Shown here: piece after piece, positions 47,067-56,491 of the stretch
Numbering within the stretch: the stretch's first letter is position 1
How the letters are laid out: each line of letters begins with the position of its first letter
NCBI GenBank assembly: GCA_035513575.1
Contig: DATKBW010000134.1
Location: 1 to 64,000 of the forward strand
DNA from: JAHWKI01 sp035513575
Lineage (GTDB): Bacteria > Gemmatimonadota > Gemmatimonadetes > Longimicrobiales > RSA9
Length of the DNA: 64,000 bases
Direction: 5' to 3'
Notes under the pieces: generated by a model
What the model was told of the DNA's origin: nothing
The model's input: the letters and a program-made list of their open reading frames with translations, nothing else
Database searches by the model: none
Made by a program: the position numbers and the translations under genes

Positions 47067-49097
47067 GTGGAGCACTTCGAGCCGACGCTCCCGGGGCTGA
47101 TCGTCCTCCTGCCCTTCCTCGGCTTCCTCCTCAACGGCCTGGCGGCGTTCCGCTGGCCCGAGCGGAAGGCGATCCCGACGTGGGTGGGGCCCGGCGTGGT
47201 GGGGATCGCGTTCGCGCTGGCGCTGATCAACTTCGTCGGGATGCTCGGGGCGGACCTGCACGACCCGGTCGTGCGGAGCTACTGGTCCTGGATGCCGGTG
47301 GGGGACCTGCAGGTGGACGCGGCGCTGCAGCTGGACCAGCTGTCGATGCTGATGACCATCATCGTCACCGGCGTCAGCTTCCTGATCCACGTGTTCAGCG
47401 TGGGCTACATGAAGGGGGACCCGGGGTACGCGCGCTATTTCGCGTACCTGAACCTGTTCGTCTTCTTCATGCTCACGCTGGTGCTCGGCGCCAGCTTCCC
47501 GGTGATGTTCGTGGGGTGGGAGGGCGTGGGCCTCTGCAGCTACCTCCTGATCGGGTTCTGGTTCAGGGACCGGGAGAAGGCGGACGCGGGGAAGAAGGCC
47601 TTCATCGTGAACCGGATCGGCGACTTCGGGTTCCTCGTCGCCATGTTCATGCTCTTCGCCCACCTGGGCACGCTGGACTTCGTCGGCGTGTTCGAGGCGG
47701 CCGAGGGCACGTTCGCGTACGGCGGCGCGCTCATCACCGTGATCACGCTCTTCCTCTTCCTGGGCGCCACGGGGAAGAGCGCGCAGATCCCGCTCTACGT
47801 CTGGCTCCCGGACGCCATGGCCGGGCCGACGCCCGTGAGCGCGCTGATCCACGCCGCCACCATGGTGACGGCGGGCGTCTACATGGTGGCCCGCTCGAGC
47901 GTCCTGTTCGCCCTGGCCCCGGTCTCCATGATCACCGTCGCGGTGGTGGGGGCGCTCACGGCGCTGTTCGCGGCGACCATCGGCCTGGCCCAGACGGACA
48001 TCAAGAAGGTCCTGGCGTACTCCACCGTCTCGCAGCTCGGCTACATGTTCATCGGCGTGGGCGTGGGCGCGTACGCCGCGGGTGTGTTCCACCTGATGAC
48101 CCACGCCTTCTTCAAGGCGCTGCTCTTCCTGGGCGCTGGCGCGGTGATCCACGCGATGCACGAGGCCTTCCACCACACGCACCAGGACTGGGACGCGCAG
48201 GACATGCGCAACATGGGCGGGCTCCGGCACCACATGAAGAAGACCTGGATCTTCATGTGGATCGCGACGCTCGCCATCGCCGGCGTCTGGCCGTTCGCCG
48301 GCTTCTTCTCCAAGGACGAGATCATCTGGCAGGCCGCCGCCCGGTCGGTCGGCCCGTTCGAGGGGTGGTTCACGCTCGTCTGGGTCATGGCGCTGATCGC
48401 CGCCCTGCTCACGGCGTTCTACATGACCCGCCTCATGGTCCTGACGTTCCACGGCGAGAACCGGAGCGGCGCGGCCGGGAAGCACATCCACGGCGCGCCG
48501 GCGGTCATGTGGGTGCCCCTCTCGGTGCTGGCCTTCCTCTCCATCGTGGGCGGGTGGATCAACGTGCCGGAGGCGATCGGGCGCATGCCCGTGCTCGGCT
48601 CGCTCCCCCACTCGGAATGGCTGCACGGGTGGCTGCACCCCGTCGTGGAAGGGGCGGACCACGTCCTCGAGACCCGGGTGGGGGAGCTGGCGCACGCCGC
48701 GCCGTTCGGCGGCGGCGAGGCGTTCTGGGCCATGCTCTCGTTCGCCCTGGCGGTGGTGGTCATCGTCGCCGCGACGGCGTGGCTCGGGCGCCAGGAGCGC
48801 AAGCCCGCCACGGAGACGGCGCCGTACCGCGGCTTCGCGAACGTGCTCTACAACAAGTGGTACGTGGACGAGGCGTACGACCGCGCCATCGTGCAGCCGG
48901 TCCTCCGGACCTCCCGGGCGCTGTGGCGCTACGTCGACGTGGGCGTGATCGACCGGATGGTGAACGGGGCCGGCGCGGTCGCCCGCGGCCTCGGCTGGGT
49001 CGGCTCGCGGCTGCAGACCGGGGGACTGAACGCGTACGCCTTCGCCATCGTGGTGGGGGCGCTGATCATCATCGGCTGGGTGGCGCGGGGCCTGTAA
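47067..49097 (+). CDS. nuoL: NADH-quinone oxidoreductase subunit L
   Basis: NuoL is a proton-pumping antiporter-like subunit. The 676-residue protein has about 16 membrane helices, with GWEGVGLCSYLLIGFW, LPDAMAGPTPVSALIHAATMVTAG (in two pieces), VLAYSTVSQLGYM and HAFFKALLFLGAGAVIHA, and the long lateral helix near the C-terminus. The start is GTG. A four-base gap leads to nuoM. Confidence 0.97.
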   Translation: MEHFEPTLPGLIVLLPFLGFLLNGLAAFRWPERKAIPTWVGPGVVGIAFALALINFVGMLGADLHDPVVRSYWSWMPVGDLQVDAALQLDQLSMLMTIIVTGVSFLIHVFSVGYMKGDPGYARYFAYLNLFVFFMLTLVLGASFPVMFVGWEGVGLCSYLLIGFWFRDREKADAGKKAFIVNRIGDFGFLVAMFMLFAHLGTLDFVGVFEAAEGTFAYGGALITVITLFLFLGATGKSAQIPLYVWLPDAMAGPTPVSALIHAATMVTAGVYMVARSSVLFALAPVSMITVAVVGALTALFAATIGLAQTDIKKVLAYSTVSQLGYMFIGVGVGAYAAGVFHLMTHAFFKALLFLGAGAVIHAMHEAFHHTHQDWDAQDMRNMGGLRHHMKKTWIFMWIATLAIAGVWPFAGFFSKDEIIWQAAARSVGPFEGWFTLVWVMALIAALLTAFYMTRLMVLTFHGENRSGAAGKHIHGAPAVMWVPLSVLAFLSIVGGWINVPEAIGRMPVLGSLPHSEWLHGWLHPVVEGADHVLETRVGELAHAAPFGGGEAFWAMLSFALAVVVIVAATAWLGRQERKPATETAPYRGFANVLYNKWYVDEAYDRAIVQPVLRTSRALWRYVDVGVIDRMVNGAGAVARGLGWVGSRLQTGGLNAYAFAIVVGALIIIGWVARGL

Positions 49098-49101
49098 CGC
49101 C

Positions 49102-50724
49102 ATGGACTTCCTGAACGCGATGGGCTACGGCGGCTGGGCGATCCACTTCCTCCTGTGGTTCCCCCTCCTGGGGGGCGCCCTGACGCTGGCCACACCCGCC
49201 GCCCGGGCGAAGCAGGTCGCCCTGGCAGTGGCGCTGGTGGAGTTCGTGGTCTCCATCCCGCTGTGGTTCGCGTTCGATGCCGGGATCGGCGGATTCCAGT
49301 TCTCGTCCACGCTGCCGTGGATCGAGTCGTGGGGGATCAGCTACGCCCTGGGGATCGACGGCATCAGCGTCCTGCTGGTGCTCCTGACGACGTTCCTCAT
49401 GCCGCTCACGATCCTCGGCTCGTTCCGCTACATCACGAGCCGGGAGCGGACCTTCTACGGCATGATGCTCCTCCTCCAGACGGGGATCATCGGCGTCTTC
49501 GCGGCGCTGGACCTGTTCCTGTTCTTCGTCTTCTGGGAGCTCATGCTGGTGCCGATGTACTTCATCATCGGCGTCTGGGGCGGGGAGCGGCGGATCTACG
49601 CGGCCATCAAGTTCTTCCTGTACACGGCCGCGGGATCACTCCTGATGCTCGTGGCCATCCTGTACCTCGTCTACAAGTACCGGATGCTCACCGGGGGGCT
49701 CTCGTTCGCGTACGCGGACCTGCTCCAGATCCCGCTGACGTTCCGGGAGCAGTTCCTCCTCTTCGGCGCGTTCGCGCTGGCGTTCGCGGTCAAGGTGCCC
49801 CTCTTCCCGTTCCACACCTGGCTGCCGGACGCCCACGTGGAGGCACCGACGCCCGGATCCGTGGTGCTGGCCGCGGTGCTCCTGAAGATGGGGACGTACG
49901 GCTTCCTGCGGTTCCTGCTGCCGTTCTTCCCCCAGGCGGCGACGGACCCCGCCATCGTGCTGACCCTCATGATCCTCGGCCTCCTGGGGATCACCTACGC
50001 CGCCTGGGTCGCCGCGGTGCAGCCGGACGCGAAGAAGCTGATCGCCTACACGTCCGTGGCCCACATGGGGTTCGTCGTGCTGGGGATCTTCGCGCTGACG
50101 CTGCGGGGCGTGCAGGGCGCGATGATCGTGATGCTGAGCCACGGCGTCTCCACGGGGGCGCTGTTCCTCCTGATCGGCATGCTGTACGAGCGCCGTCACA
50201 CGCGCACCATCGCCGATTTCGGTGGGCTCGCCGCCGTCATGCCGGTGTTCGGCACCGTGTTCGTGATCACCGCGCTGGCGAGCATCGGGCTGCCCGGAAC
50301 GAGCGGGTTCGTCGGGGAATTCCTGGCGCTCCTCGGCACGTTCGAGACGCACCCGTGGATCGCGCTGGTGGCGTCCACGGGGGTGATCTTCGCCGCGTAC
50401 TACATGCTGCCCATGGTGCAGCGGATCTGGTTCAACGCGCCGGACCGGCCCGAGAACCGGAACCTGAAGGACCTGAGCGGCCGGGAGCTGACGGTGCTGC
50501 TGCCGCTGGTGGTCGTCATGATCTGGATGGGCGTGTACCCGAAGCCGTTCCTGGAACGGACGGAGCAGAGCGTCGTGGAGCTGCTGGAGGGCGTGGAGCG
50601 GAAGCGGGCGCCGACGTTCGGACAGGCCGAGCTGGTGACCCCGCCCCCGGCCGAGGCCCTGAGGGCGGTGGCGTCGACCGGGGCGGTGGCGTCGACCGGG
50701 ACGGAGGCGGCGCATGCCGATTGA
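49102..50724 (+). CDS. nuoM: NADH-quinone oxidoreductase subunit M
   Basis: The 540-residue antiporter-like subunit has FFVFWELMLVPMYFIIGVWGG, FHTWLPDAHVEAPTPGSVVLA and KLIAYTSVAHMGFVVLG, the NuoM motifs with conserved Glu and Lys. The last ~45 residues are a variable hydrophilic tail with a small direct repeat (VASTGA, VASTGT). It overlaps nuoN by 11 bases. Confidence 0.97.
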   Translation: MDFLNAMGYGGWAIHFLLWFPLLGGALTLATPAARAKQVALAVALVEFVVSIPLWFAFDAGIGGFQFSSTLPWIESWGISYALGIDGISVLLVLLTTFLMPLTILGSFRYITSRERTFYGMMLLLQTGIIGVFAALDLFLFFVFWELMLVPMYFIIGVWGGERRIYAAIKFFLYTAAGSLLMLVAILYLVYKYRMLTGGLSFAYADLLQIPLTFREQFLLFGAFALAFAVKVPLFPFHTWLPDAHVEAPTPGSVVLAAVLLKMGTYGFLRFLLPFFPQAATDPAIVLTLMILGLLGITYAAWVAAVQPDAKKLIAYTSVAHMGFVVLGIFALTLRGVQGAMIVMLSHGVSTGALFLLIGMLYERRHTRTIADFGGLAAVMPVFGTVFVITALASIGLPGTSGFVGEFLALLGTFETHPWIALVASTGVIFAAYYMLPMVQRIWFNAPDRPENRNLKDLSGRELTVLLPLVVVMIWMGVYPKPFLERTEQSVVELLEGVERKRAPTFGQAELVTPPPAEALRAVASTGAVASTGTEAAHAD

Positions 50725-52222
50725 CTACTCGACGCCGCTGCACTACTTCGCGGCGCTGCTCCCCGAGGTGGTCCTGACCATCGGGGCCCTCGTGGTCCTG
50801 ATGGTGGACGTGTTCCAGCGGGGGGAGGCGGGGGGGCCGGCACGGCCCGCCGTGGCGTGGCTGACCGTCCTGACGCTGGCGGCGGCGGCGGTGGCCAACG
50901 GGTGGCTCCTGGGGCTGGAGGAGACGGCACCGGCCGCCGTGATCGCCCTGGACGGCTTCCGCGTGTACACGAACTTCCTGTTCCTCGGGGCGGCGGCGCT
51001 CTTCGTGCCTCTTTCGTGGCGGCACCTGGGCGAGGAGAAGATGCGGCACGGCGAGGTCTACGTGCTCATCCTGCTGGCGACGATCGGCATGATGTTCTTC
51101 GCGGGCACCCGCGACCTGATGCTGATCTTCCTCGGCCTCGAGCTCATGTCCGTGGCCGTCTACGTCCTCACGGGGCTCAACCGGCGCGACCGGCGCTCCG
51201 CCGAGGCGGCCCTCAAGTACGTCCTCCTGGGCGCCTTCTCGAGCGCGTTCTTCCTGTTCGGCATCGCCATGGTGTACGGCGGCGCGGGATCGGTGAATCT
51301 GATAGTGATCCGCGCGGCGGTGGGCATCGACGGCGTGGGGGCCAACCTGCTCCTCACCAGCGGAATGGCGTTCCTCGCCATCGGGTTCGCCTTCAAGGTG
51401 GCGGCCGTGCCGTTCCACATGTGGACGCCCGACGCCTACGAGGGCGCGCCGGCATCGGTGACGGCGTTCATGGCCGCGGCCGTGAAGGCGGCGGCGTTCG
51501 CGGCCTTCCTGCGGGTGTTCCTGGTGGGCTTCGGCGGCATGTACGAGACGTGGGGCGTGCTGACCTACTGGCTGGCGGTGGCCACGATGGTGGTGGCCAA
51601 CCTGGTGGCCCTCGCCGAAGACAGCGTCAAGCGGATGCTGGCCTACTCCAGCATCGCCCACGCGGGATACCTCCTCGTGGCGCTGACTGCGGCGACGAAC
51701 CTGGGCGCCGCCTCGTACCTGTACTACCTGGTGGTGTACACCCTGATGACCATGGGCTCCTTCGCCGTGGTCTACCTGGTCGCCGGCCGGCACGAGCTGA
51801 GGCTCGGGCTCGCGGAATACGGCGGGCTGGGCTGGAGGAAGCCCGTGGTGGGAGTGACCATGACCGTCTTCCTCCTGTCCCTCGCCGGCGTGCCACCGAC
51901 GGGCGGGTTCTGGGGGAAGTTCGCCATCCTCCGGTCCATCGTGGAGCGGGGCGGCGTCGAGCTAGCGGTCGTGCTCGTGCTCACGTCCCTGGTCTCGTAC
52001 TACTACTATCTGCGGGTGGCGTGGTACATGTGGTTCCGCGAGGCGGCGCCGGGCGCCGCCACGCCGGAGATCCACGTGTCCGCCGGGGTGCGCACGGCGC
52101 TGGTGGCGGCCGCGGTGGCCGTGCTCCTGCTGGGGATATTCCCGGGCGAGCTGCTGGAGGTGGCCGAGCGGACCGCGGCCACGCTGACGCGGCCACTCGT
52201 GCCGGGTATCGCCGCGCCCTGA
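50714..52222 (+). CDS. nuoN: NADH-quinone oxidoreductase subunit N
   Basis: The third antiporter-like subunit (502 residues) ends the operon. It has LIFLGLELMSVAVYVLTGL, KYVLLGAFSSAFFLFGIAMVYG (in two pieces), FHMWTPDAYEGAPASVTAF and MLAYSSIAHAGYLLVA, with the conserved Lys and Glu. A strong terminator follows 28 bases after the stop. Confidence 0.97.
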   Translation: MPIDYSTPLHYFAALLPEVVLTIGALVVLMVDVFQRGEAGGPARPAVAWLTVLTLAAAAVANGWLLGLEETAPAAVIALDGFRVYTNFLFLGAAALFVPLSWRHLGEEKMRHGEVYVLILLATIGMMFFAGTRDLMLIFLGLELMSVAVYVLTGLNRRDRRSAEAALKYVLLGAFSSAFFLFGIAMVYGGAGSVNLIVIRAAVGIDGVGANLLLTSGMAFLAIGFAFKVAAVPFHMWTPDAYEGAPASVTAFMAAAVKAAAFAAFLRVFLVGFGGMYETWGVLTYWLAVATMVVANLVALAEDSVKRMLAYSSIAHAGYLLVALTAATNLGAASYLYYLVVYTLMTMGSFAVVYLVAGRHELRLGLAEYGGLGWRKPVVGVTMTVFLLSLAGVPPTGGFWGKFAILRSIVERGGVELAVVLVLTSLVSYYYYLRVAWYMWFREAAPGAATPEIHVSAGVRTALVAAAVAVLLLGIFPGELLEVAERTAATLTRPLVPGIAAP

Positions 52223-52250
52223 GCCCGGGGAGCGCGGCACCGACGATGGT

Positions 52251-52287
52251 CCCGGGCCCCGCCGATCGGGGCCCGGGGCGTTTTGTT
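52251..52287 (+). terminator. Terminator of the nuo operon
   Basis: A perfect 11-base GC stem (52251-52261 with 52267-52277, loop CCGAT) is followed by GCGTTTTGTT. It is the clearest intrinsic terminator in the window. Confidence 0.85.
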
Positions 52288-52316
52288 CACGCGAAGCGGG
52301 AGAACGGCGGACCACG

Positions 52317-53690
52317 ATGGCCCTGAACGAGCACATTTTCCGGGAATACGACATCCGCGGCGTGGTGGACCGGGACCTCACCGGCGACATGCCCACGTTC
52401 ATCGGCCGGGCCTTCGCGAGCGAGCTGGGGGAGAGCCGCGGTGGTGCCGGGGGCCTCACGGTCGTGGTGGGGCACGACAACCGTCCCAGCTCCCCCGCCC
52501 TGGCGCGGCAGGTGATCGACGGCCTCCGCGCGGCCGGCGTGGACGCGATCTTCGTGGGCACCGTCCCGACGCCGGTGCTGTACTGGGCCGCCAACCGCTT
52601 CGGCACGGATGGGGGGATCCAGATCACGGGGTCCCACAACCCGCCGGAGTACAACGGCTTCAAGATGCTCGTGGGCGACCGGTCGTTCTACGGCGAGGCG
52701 ATCCAGCGGCTGAAGGAGCGGATCCGGCGGCAGGAATGGACCACGGGCTCGGGGTCCGAGGAGGAGCGGGAGGTCCTGCGGGACTACATCGCCGATGTCG
52801 CCGGTCGCTTCGAGCTGGCCCGCCCGGTGAAGGTCGTGGCGGACTGCGGCAACGGCACGGGCAGCCTGGTGGCCGTCGATCTCCTGGAAGCGCTCGGCGC
52901 GGAAGTGGTGCCGCTGTACTGCGACTCGGACGGCACGTTCCCCAACCACCACCCGGACCCGACCGTGGACGAGTACATCGTGGACCTCATCGCCCGGGTG
53001 CGGAGCGAGGGGGCCGAGGTCGGGATCGGCTTCGACGGCGATGCGGACCGGATCGGCGCGGTGGACGAGACCGGCCGGATCATCCGGGGGGACATCCTCC
53101 TCCTCCTCTTCGCCCTGGACCTGATCGAGCGGGACGGGGAGGGGCAGAAGCTGATCTTCGACGTGAAGTGCTCGCAGGCGCTCCCCGAGGTGCTGGAGGC
53201 GCACGGGGGCGAGCCCATCATGTGGAAGACGGGACACTCCCTGATCAAGGAAAAGATGAAGGAGACCGGGGCCCCGCTGGGGGGCGAGCTGTCGGGGCAC
53301 ATCTGCTTCGCCGACCGCTACTACGGCTTCGATGACGCGCTGTACGCCGCGTGCCGGCTCGTGGACCTCGTGGCGCGCTCGGACCGCCCACTGTCGGCCC
53401 GGACGGCCGAGTTCCCGCGCTACGTGTCCACGCCGGAGATCCGGGTGGAGGTGCCCGAGGAGCGGAAGTTCGAGATCGTGGAGCGGGCCGTGGCGTCGTT
53501 CTCGGAAGACCACGAGGTGATCGCCGTGGACGGGGCGCGGATCCTCTTCGAGGGCGGCTGGGGGCTGCTCAGGGCGTCCAACACGCAGCCCGTGCTCGTG
53601 CTCCGCTACGAGGCGCGGACGGAGGACCAGCTCGAGGCGATCCGATCCACGATGGAGGGCTGGCTGAGGACGCAGGGGGTCACGACCTGA
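52317..53690 (+). CDS. manB: Phosphomannomutase/phosphoglucomutase
   Basis: The enzyme interconverts hexose-6- and hexose-1-phosphates for sugar nucleotides of the envelope. The 457-residue protein has the phosphoserine loop TGSHNP with Ser106, the metal loop GFDGDADRIG, the sugar-recognition loop GGELSGHICF and the phosphate-binding RASNTQPVLVLRYEA. This is the AlgC/ManB type; glucose or mannose preference cannot be told. It begins 30 bases after the nuo terminator, with no clear promoter between, so it may rely on read-through or an unseen start. The next gene starts one base later. Confidence 0.92.
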   Translation: MALNEHIFREYDIRGVVDRDLTGDMPTFIGRAFASELGESRGGAGGLTVVVGHDNRPSSPALARQVIDGLRAAGVDAIFVGTVPTPVLYWAANRFGTDGGIQITGSHNPPEYNGFKMLVGDRSFYGEAIQRLKERIRRQEWTTGSGSEEEREVLRDYIADVAGRFELARPVKVVADCGNGTGSLVAVDLLEALGAEVVPLYCDSDGTFPNHHPDPTVDEYIVDLIARVRSEGAEVGIGFDGDADRIGAVDETGRIIRGDILLLLFALDLIERDGEGQKLIFDVKCSQALPEVLEAHGGEPIMWKTGHSLIKEKMKETGAPLGGELSGHICFADRYYGFDDALYAACRLVDLVARSDRPLSARTAEFPRYVSTPEIRVEVPEERKFEIVERAVASFSEDHEVIAVDGARILFEGGWGLLRASNTQPVLVLRYEARTEDQLEAIRSTMEGWLRTQGVTT

Positions 53691-53691
53691 C

Positions 53692-56421
53692 ATGGGGCGC
53701 CGCCCCGGGCGTGTGCTGCTGCTGGCGGGGCTCGCCATCCTGGTCCTCCTCGTGCTGGGCCGGGCGGGCGTCGGGTTCTACACCGACGTGCTGTGGCACG
53801 GCGAGACAGGGTATCGCCCCGTCTTCTGGCGGCGGCTCGCCATCGTCCTTTCCGTGCGCGCCGCCGCGGGGCTCGTCGGGGCCGTAGTCGTCTTCCTGAA
53901 CCTCTGGCTCGTGGCCAGGCAGCTGGGCCCGGTCCGGGTCCGCCGCCGCTACGGCAACCTGGAGATCGCGGAGCGGATCCCCCGGCGCCACGTCCTGGCG
54001 GCCGCGCTTTCGGTCGCGGCGCTGGGCGGCTGGTGGCTCGCGGAGCTCCAGTTCGACAGCGCCTCGGCGCTGGGCGTCGCTGCCTGGCTCCGGCATCTTT
54101 CCTGGGGCTTCACCGAGCCGGTCTTCGGCCACGACCCCGCCTTTTACGTGTTCACCCTGCCGGTGATCACCGACGTCCTGGACCTCATCATCCTCGCCAC
54201 CGTATGGAGCCTGGCCCTGGTCGCCCTCGGCCACGTGCTGGTGGGCGGGATGCGCTGGGAGGAGAACCGCCTGGTGCTGTCCCCGCCCGCGCGCCTCCAC
54301 CTCGCCGGGCTTCTCGCCGCCATGCTCCTGCTCTTCGGGATCCGCTACTGGGTGGGACGCTACCTCCTCGTCGTCGAAGGGAGCGGGATCGGCGGCGGGC
54401 TCGGCTACACCGACGCGCACGCCCGCCTGCCCGGGTACTGGATCATGGCGGTCGCCTCCCTGGCGGCGGGCGCCGCGATCCTGTACGGCGCATGGAAGCG
54501 CTCGCTGACGGCGCCCGTGGCGGGGCTCGGCGCGCTTCTCGTGACCGGGCTGATCGTCGGCGCCGCGTGGCCCGCGGCGGTGCAGAAGTTCCGGGTCGAG
54601 CCGAACGAGCTGACCCGGGAGGCCCCCTATATCCGCTGGAACATCGATTTCACCCGGCGTGCGTACGGGCTCGATGGCCTGGAGCGGCGGCCGTTCCCGT
54701 ACCGCCCGGGGCGTGGGGATCCGGGGCGCCGGGAGCCGCTCCGCGGGAGGCTGCCCCTGTGGGACCCGGACCTGGTCCGACAGGTGCTGAACCAGGAGCA
54801 GGCCCTGTTCCAGTACTACCGCTTCCCGGCGGTGGACTACGACCGCTACGGCCCGCCCGGCGAGGAGGTGCAGGTGCTGATCGGGGTGCGGGAGTTCTAC
54901 CTGGAGGGGCTGGAAGAGGGCAACCGGACCTGGCAGAGCCTGCACCTGAACCCGGAATACATCCGCGGGATGGGCGCGGTCGTGGCCGCCGCCCACGGGG
55001 AGCAGCGGGGGGAGGGCGGGCCCGAGCTCTGGGTTCGTGACCTGCGCCCGGTGGTCACCGAGGCCGATGCGCCCGACGGGCTGCGGCTGACGCACCCCTC
55101 CGTCTTTTTCGGCGAGAGCATGTCGGGCTATGCCGTGATCGTTCCGGGGCGGGACACGGCGTTCACCGGTCGCCCGGGGATCGACGTCCCGGGGGGCGTG
55201 CCGCTGAGCTCGTTCCTGCGCGTGCTCGCCTTCGCCTGGCGGTTCGGCGACGAGACGCTCCTTTTCTCCGGCGACGTGGGCCGCGATGCGCGCCTGATCT
55301 TCCGCCGCTCGTTGCGGGAGCGCGTGCACGAGATCGCCCCCTTCCTCCTCTGGGACAGCGACCCGCTGCCCGTGATCGCCGGCGGCCGCATCGTCTGGCT
55401 GCTGGACGGCTACACCGCCACCGCGTCCTTCCCCCTGGCGCGGGCCGTCACCGTGGGCCGGCTCCGGACGCGGTATCTGCGCAACTCCGTGAAGGCCACC
55501 GTGGACGCGGTGACGGGGGCGGTATCCTTCTACGCGCTCGATGACGCGGATCCGCTCCTCGGGACCTACCGCCGCCTGTTCCCGGACCTCATCCGTCCCG
55601 CCGCGGAGATTCCGGCCATCCTCCGGGGCCATCTGCGCTACCCCGAGCTCGCCTTCCTCCTCCAGGCGGAGATCCTGCAGGAGTACCACATCGACCGGCC
55701 CGAGGTGTTCTACGCGGGGCAGGACGTCTGGCAGAGGCCGCAGGAGCCCGCCCTCAGCGGCGCGCTGCGGGAGTACCGGCCCACCTACGCGCTGATGCCG
55801 GTCCCCATGGGAGAAGGGACGGAGTACCTGGCCAGCATGCCGTTCATCGCCCGGGGCCGGCAGAACATGACGGCCGTGCTCCTGGCGAGGAGCGACCCGC
55901 AGCGCTACGGCCAGCTCACCCTGCTCGAGCTGCCGCGGGACCAGCAGGTCCCCGGTCCCGGCCAGGTCCAGGCCATGATCGAGCAGGATGCGTCCATCTC
56001 GCAGCAGCTCTCCCTCCTGCGCAACCGCGGCAGCGGCGTCGACATGGGGCACCTGCGCGTGGTGCCGCTCGACAGCAGCATCACCTACGTCCAGCCGCTC
56101 TTCCTCAGCGCCGAGGAGAACCCGATCCCGCAGCTGTGGAGCGTGGTCGTGAGCGACGGCAGCCGCGTCGCCATGGAGCCCACCCTCGACGCGGCCCTTG
56201 CCCGCCTGTCGGGGCAGTCCGCCGCGCCGTCGCGGCCGTCGCGGGAGTCCGGCCCGGGGGCTCCGCGGCCGGCCTGGTCCCGTCGCGCGCTGGACCTGCT
56301 GGACCAGGCCGAGGCCCGCCTGCGCGAGGGGGACTGGGCCGCTTACGGCCGGCTGCTGAGCGAGCTCCGCGCGGTGCTCGAGGACACCACCCGGGGCGGC
56401 TCGACCCCGACAGGAGGGTGA
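53692..56421 (+). CDS. UPF0182 family membrane protein
   Basis: The 909-residue protein matches the large UPF0182 (COG1615) family, whose function is unknown. The first ~300 residues hold about seven membrane helices, with a conserved loop FGHDPAFYVFTLPV. The rest is a large soluble part with QKFRVEPNELTREAPYIRWNIDFTRRAYGLD (in two pieces), NIRLWDP-like RLPLWDPDLVRQVLNQEQ, YGIYVGE-type EVFYAGQDVWQ and YLASMPFIARGRQNMTAVLLARSDP in part. It probably faces outside. A Pro/Arg-rich stretch lies near the end. It sits one base after manB. Confidence 0.88.
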   Translation: MGRRPGRVLLLAGLAILVLLVLGRAGVGFYTDVLWHGETGYRPVFWRRLAIVLSVRAAAGLVGAVVVFLNLWLVARQLGPVRVRRRYGNLEIAERIPRRHVLAAALSVAALGGWWLAELQFDSASALGVAAWLRHLSWGFTEPVFGHDPAFYVFTLPVITDVLDLIILATVWSLALVALGHVLVGGMRWEENRLVLSPPARLHLAGLLAAMLLLFGIRYWVGRYLLVVEGSGIGGGLGYTDAHARLPGYWIMAVASLAAGAAILYGAWKRSLTAPVAGLGALLVTGLIVGAAWPAAVQKFRVEPNELTREAPYIRWNIDFTRRAYGLDGLERRPFPYRPGRGDPGRREPLRGRLPLWDPDLVRQVLNQEQALFQYYRFPAVDYDRYGPPGEEVQVLIGVREFYLEGLEEGNRTWQSLHLNPEYIRGMGAVVAAAHGEQRGEGGPELWVRDLRPVVTEADAPDGLRLTHPSVFFGESMSGYAVIVPGRDTAFTGRPGIDVPGGVPLSSFLRVLAFAWRFGDETLLFSGDVGRDARLIFRRSLRERVHEIAPFLLWDSDPLPVIAGGRIVWLLDGYTATASFPLARAVTVGRLRTRYLRNSVKATVDAVTGAVSFYALDDADPLLGTYRRLFPDLIRPAAEIPAILRGHLRYPELAFLLQAEILQEYHIDRPEVFYAGQDVWQRPQEPALSGALREYRPTYALMPVPMGEGTEYLASMPFIARGRQNMTAVLLARSDPQRYGQLTLLELPRDQQVPGPGQVQAMIEQDASISQQLSLLRNRGSGVDMGHLRVVPLDSSITYVQPLFLSAEENPIPQLWSVVVSDGSRVAMEPTLDAALARLSGQSAAPSRPSRESGPGAPRPAWSRRALDLLDQAEARLREGDWAAYGRLLSELRAVLEDTTRGGSTPTGG

Positions 56422-56491
56422 GGCGCGGGATGTGGCGCACCAACGCGAAAACCGGCCCGCTGTTCGGTTGCCGCCCCCCGGGGGGCCGGTT

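Noticed and set aside
56432..56491. Longer carbamate kinase from GTG at 56432
   Set aside because: The added residues are Pro/Arg-rich and not part of the fold; the ATG at 56492 leads directly into the first strand.
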